From: Candidatus Uhrbacteria bacterium
GTDB taxonomy: Bacteria; Patescibacteriota; Patescibacteriia; SG8-24
Direction of reading: 5' to 3'
DNA: 52,061 bases
NCBI GenBank assembly: GCA_016929435.1
Contig: JAFGIV010000007.1
Coordinates: forward strand, 1-52,061
In this document: positions 48,505 to 52,061 of the stretch, one piece after another
How positions within the stretch are numbered: position 1 is the first letter of the stretch
How the letters are laid out: each line of letters starts with the position of its first letter
Made by a program: the position numbers and the translations under genes
The notes under the pieces: model-generated
The model's database searches: none
Seen by the model: only the letters and a program-made list of their open reading frames with translations
What the model was told of the DNA's origin: nothing

Positions 48505-48578
48505 ATCACCGTTTCATTATATAGCAAAACGGGGGCAACACGAAATGGGGCGTCTCCCTCCCGCAACCCAAGAAAAAA

Positions 48579-48606
48579 AACCGGTCAGGACCCTTGTCCT
48601 GACCGG
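48579..48606 (-). terminator. Intrinsic terminator after the metzincin gene
   Basis: Minus strand CCGGTCAGGAcaaggGTCCTGACCGGTTTTTTTT. Confidence 0.85.
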
Positions 48607-48631
48607 AAGGAAAAAACCTACCTCCTCTATC

Positions 48632-49363
48632 TTAGAGACATTCATGCCTTTCACAGACATGACGTCCGTCTGCTTCTGTAAAATCCAGAAGGCTCCTGTC
48701 CAGAAAGGCGTTCATGACCGCCCCATCCCCCTCCACATGCCCGAGACCAAGCATGTGCCCAATTTCGTGCATGACAACCGTCCGGAAATTACCCGGGCAA
48801 GGATCCCCCTCCTCAAGGGGGATGTCCTCTGGCCATTCGGACGGAATCGGACATGCACTCCCCCCATACCGGGGCATGCTGTCTGAGAAGATAAAAATGT
48901 CCCCACTGGAGGACGCCCTTCCTAACCTTCCCGAAAGATCCGTTTGGGAGAAAACCTCCATCAGCTCCCAATTGTACTCGTGCGCACAAATGAGAGTGTT
49001 TTTCCCGTCATTTAATCTCTTAGGGGTTAAACCCCTAAAATCCGGGTAATACTCCCCCAAGACCTCCACCCAACTTCCTTTTCCGGTTTTTTCGAGGAAA
49101 AAACCGTTGACCTTATCAACCCCCTGATACACTGCCTCTCTCTCAAGAGGCGTGCAGTTCCGATCTATCCAGAAGCTATAAACACCGTCCGTATCGGCGT
49201 CAGCATCGGCGTCCGCATCGTCCGTATCGCCATCCTCCCCCTCATCACCCACATCGTCCGTATCGCCGTTCCATTCCCCGTCACACGTCTCTTCCGTCTC
49301 TTCACAGGCGGCAGCGCCAATCAGGCCAAAAAGAACCGTCACCGTCATTATTATTTTTTCCAT
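48632..49363 (-). CDS. Metzincin-type zinc metalloprotease lipoprotein
   Basis: HEIGHMLGLGH (HExxHxxGxxH), downstream AVMNA Met-turn candidate; lipobox-like IGAAAC; Asp/Ala-rich linker. Confidence 0.85.
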   Translation of the reverse strand: MEKIIMTVTVLFGLIGAAACEETEETCDGEWNGDTDDVGDEGEDGDTDDADADADADTDGVYSFWIDRNCTPLEREAVYQGVDKVNGFFLEKTGKGSWVEVLGEYYPDFRGLTPKRLNDGKNTLICAHEYNWELMEVFSQTDLSGRLGRASSSGDIFIFSDSMPRYGGSACPIPSEWPEDIPLEEGDPCPGNFRTVVMHEIGHMLGLGHVEGDGAVMNAFLDRSLLDFTEADGRHVCERHECL

Positions 49364-49419
49364 TCTTGCTCCCCTTTTCTAATCGCCCTCAAGGCGATGT
49401 TTTTCAAACGACTACTGAA

Positions 49420-49448
49420 ATCATAGCACAAAAAGGGGGTTTTGTCAA
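49420..49448 (-). promoter_or_regulatory. Promoter TTGACA-N17-TATGAT for the metzincin gene
   Basis: Plus strand ATCATA (49420-49425), 17 nt, TGTCAA (49443-49448). Confidence 0.75.
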
Positions 49449-49500
49449 TGGTAAAACCTGTCCGGCGACGTCCCGCGCCGCCGGGTGCGGCAAGACCCGG

Positions 49501-49902
49501 TCAGCCCCTGTCGATCGCCATGTTCACCAGCCGGTCGGCTTCCTTGTTGTATTCCCGCCGGACGTGGGTAAACGACACTTTCTTGAAATTCGGCAAACGG
49601 TTCCAGACCTGCACGAAAAGCTGGGCCAACCCCGGATCCTTGACCCGGTATTCCCTCCTAAGCTGCCTGACCACCAGTTCGGAATCCAGGTAGAAATCCA
49701 GTTCGGTTCCACCCAACTCCCTGGCCTTGTCCAAGGCGACGACCACGGCCTGATACTCGGCCTGGTTGTTGGTTTTCCTCCCCAGATATTCGCCGTATTC
49801 CAGCAGCACGTTGCCCCTGTCGTCGGTAACGTAAACCCCGATCCCGGACGGTCCGGGATTGCCGCGGGCCCCGCCGTCGGTATGGATGATCAGTTTGGAC
49901 AT
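49501..49902 (-). CDS. Ribonuclease HI family protein
   Basis: IIHTDGGARGNPGPSGIGVYV, TNNQAEYQAVVVALDKA. Confidence 0.9.
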   Translation of the reverse strand: MSKLIIHTDGGARGNPGPSGIGVYVTDDRGNVLLEYGEYLGRKTNNQAEYQAVVVALDKARELGGTELDFYLDSELVVRQLRREYRVKDPGLAQLFVQVWNRLPNFKKVSFTHVRREYNKEADRLVNMAIDRG

Positions 49903-49907
49903 ATTTT

Positions 49908-51722
49908 TTATCTTACCAAGCCGCTACCGGCGGCCTTACCGGCGGCATAGGCCGATTCCCGAACGTTCCCTTGTTCGGCAGCCGGACGGATATCGATCAG
50001 TTGAACCTGTATCTCCTTCCTTCCGTTCCACTCGTTTATTCCCAACTCCACTACGGAATCGATCCGGCTGCCGGGCGGAAAGGCCACGGCCGCCTCGGCC
50101 AACCCGAACCCGATAGTCTTCATCTCCCGCGGCGAATCCCCCCGCACTCCCATCCGTACATGGCGGCTGTCCTTCCCGATGCAGGCCAACGAAACCACCT
50201 GCAGCCCGGCCATCAGGAAGCGCGGCTTGGGGTTCCCTTCCCCGAACGGCTCCATCTTCCCCAGGCATTCAACCAACCGCCAATCGACCTGGCTGGCGCT
50301 GATTTCGGCATCAATATCGATCGCCGGGCGGAGATCGATGCCTTCCAGGATTTTTCCGGCCCGCTCCTCCATCTTTCCTCTGAAACGTTCGAAATTGTCC
50401 TGTCCCACGATCGTCATGCCGCAGGCCTGGGGATGGCCGCCGTACCGGAACAGGCAGTCCCTGACGTCATCCAGGGCGGCCATGACATCGAACTCCGGAA
50501 CGCTCCGTCCTGAACCGACGAAACGGTCCCCCTCCCGTCCGAAAACGAAACTGGGACGGCCGGTCTCGTTGGTCATCCTTCCGGCGATGATGCCGACCAC
50601 GCCGGCCGACCAGCCGTCGCCGGAAATGACGTGAATCGGACGATCCCGATTCTCCGCGGCTTGGGCCAAGGCGACTCGGGACATCTGTTCGGTGAGACGC
50701 TGCCGTTCCAGGTTGATCTGGTTCAGCCGTTCGGCCAGGGTGGCCGCCGATTCCCCGCTTTCCGCCATCAGGCACTCAAACGCGACCGAGGCGTGATCCA
50801 TCCGGGAGGCGGCATTGATCCGGGGACCGATCCCGAAACCGATCGATCGGGTATCAACCGAACCCGAATCCAGGCCGGCCGCCTCCATCAGCTTGGCCAA
50901 CCCCAACCGCCGGGTCTTGTTCAGGACAATCAGGCCGAACCTCTCCAGCACCCGGTTCTCCCCCAGAAGCGGGACAACGTCCGTCACCGTGGCGATGGCC
51001 ACCAGGTCAAGCATCCACTTCTCGTATCCGGCCGGAAAATCGATCCCCCGTTCCCTGGAAAACGCCGCCAATCCGCAGGCCAGCTTGAAGGCCACGCCCA
51101 CGGCCGCCAGGTTCCGGAACGGGTAGGTCTCCCCCGGAGCCGAGGGGTGGATGGTGAGGCAATCCGGTACGGTTTCCGGAACCTGGTGGTGATCGACGAC
51201 GATCGCCTTGGCGCCGCCGGCCTGGGCCGCGGATATCTCCCTGGCCGATCCGATCCCGCAATCAACGGAAACGAGGAGTCTCATTCCCCCGGCCAAAAGC
51301 CTTTCAACGGCTTCGGTCTGGATGCCATAGCCTTCCCGTTCCCGGTGCGGGATATAGCTGGAAACCAATCCCGGATCCTGCCCCATCCTCCGGGCCAAAT
51401 CCCGAAAAACCGATACCAAAACGACGCTCCCGGTTACCCCATCGGCGTCATAGTCCCCGTAGACCACGATCGGTTCGCCCTGCTGTAGGGTATCCCAAAC
51501 CAACTGGCAGGCGGACCGCATGTCCCGGAACAGGAACGGGTCATGGGTATCCCTTTCCCAATCCGGTTCCAGGAAACGGGTAACGGCTTCCCGTTCCCTC
51601 AAGCCGCGGTTCCACAGGAGCCGCACTGCGGCTTCGGGAAATTCCTGAAGGTTCCGGATCGCCTCACGGTCCGGTTGGGGGGTCAAACGCCACCGTTTCC
51701 CCTTTTGATCGGTGCGACCCAT
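49908..51722 (-). CDS. recJ: Single-stranded-DNA-specific exonuclease RecJ
   Basis: VVYGDYDADGVTGSVVL, VDCGIGS, IVVDHHQVPE, GGHPQACGMTI. Confidence 0.95.
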   Translation of the reverse strand: MGRTDQKGKRWRLTPQPDREAIRNLQEFPEAAVRLLWNRGLREREAVTRFLEPDWERDTHDPFLFRDMRSACQLVWDTLQQGEPIVVYGDYDADGVTGSVVLVSVFRDLARRMGQDPGLVSSYIPHREREGYGIQTEAVERLLAGGMRLLVSVDCGIGSAREISAAQAGGAKAIVVDHHQVPETVPDCLTIHPSAPGETYPFRNLAAVGVAFKLACGLAAFSRERGIDFPAGYEKWMLDLVAIATVTDVVPLLGENRVLERFGLIVLNKTRRLGLAKLMEAAGLDSGSVDTRSIGFGIGPRINAASRMDHASVAFECLMAESGESAATLAERLNQINLERQRLTEQMSRVALAQAAENRDRPIHVISGDGWSAGVVGIIAGRMTNETGRPSFVFGREGDRFVGSGRSVPEFDVMAALDDVRDCLFRYGGHPQACGMTIVGQDNFERFRGKMEERAGKILEGIDLRPAIDIDAEISASQVDWRLVECLGKMEPFGEGNPKPRFLMAGLQVVSLACIGKDSRHVRMGVRGDSPREMKTIGFGLAEAAVAFPPGSRIDSVVELGINEWNGRKEIQVQLIDIRPAAEQGNVRESAYAAGKAAGSGLVR

Positions 51723-51727
51723 CGGAT

Positions 51728-51850
51728 TCACCCCGTAAACGCCGGGGCGACCATTGCCCCGACCATGGCCAGGGTCGCCACGGCCGTAATCGCTATCCAA
51801 ACCGTCTTGCGCAAATGTCGCCGACGAATTCGTTTCCCGTTTATTCTCAT
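51728..51850 (-). CDS. 40-aa small membrane protein (MRINGKRIRRRHLRKTVWIAITAVATLAMVGAMVAPAFTG)
   Basis: Manually translated small ORF just upstream of recJ; basic N-terminus plus one hydrophobic segment. Confidence 0.55.
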   Translation of the reverse strand: MRINGKRIRRRHLRKTVWIAITAVATLAMVGAMVAPAFTG

Positions 51851-51955
51851 AATTTTTTATCGTTATTTGTTGGATTAAATCGGTCCGATGGGCTCCGGGC
51901 AGCCGAACGGCAACCCGCACGCGGCCGCCCCAACGGTCCGCCCCGGCGCCCGCAA

Positions 51956-52061
51956 TCAATCCTTCTTCCTCAAGACCTGCAGGAAGGCGTCCGGCGGAAT
52001 CTCCACCTTCCCGGACCGGACCATCCGCTTCTTCCCCTTTTTCTGCTTCTCCAGCAGCTTC
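51956..52061 (-). CDS. lepA: Elongation factor 4 (LepA), C-terminal fragment cut by the window edge
   Basis: Manually translated ...[34 protein letters not shown]. Confidence 0.85.
   Translation of the reverse strand, partial: KLLEKQKKGKKRMVRSGKVEIPPDAFLQVLRKKD

Overview
This window looks like a chromosomal segment from a small-genome bacterium. The housekeeping set, the pil operon style and the 'G-x-AWS...GWIS' surface repeats fit Candidate Phyla Radiation/Patescibacteria; that placement is inference. Recognisable genes include secA, an hpf/raiA-type gene, murB, murC, an Elp3-type gene, nadE, dnaB, a ybaB-type gene, recR, lgt, gatA/gatC, ligA, a type IV pilus operon (pilM-N-O-B, response regulator, pilC, pilin, pilD, minor pilins), two large Cys-rich surface proteins, a metzincin lipoprotein, an RNase H-like gene, recJ and the C-terminus of lepA. 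The accessory left end (1-7.7 kb) is the most unusual part. It has a candidate radical-SAM RiPP locus: a Cys-rich peptide of about 58 aa, an intergenic hairpin with a T-run, then a radical SAM/SPASM enzyme. It also has a candidate structured ncRNA with a consensus promoter, two perfect 39-bp repeats 109 bp apart and an intrinsic terminator. The ncRNA promoter shares an 18-nt identical upstream/-35 block with the peptide promoter. A second operon there carries a truncated Nudix-like ORF, a radical SAM gene and a deaminase. Elsewhere, an Elp3 gene is divergent from a Trm9-like methyltransferase and appears to take its start codon from a palindromic repeat element. A related repeat sits upstream of secA. 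All calls come from reading the sequence and the supplied ORFs; no searches or folding programs were run.
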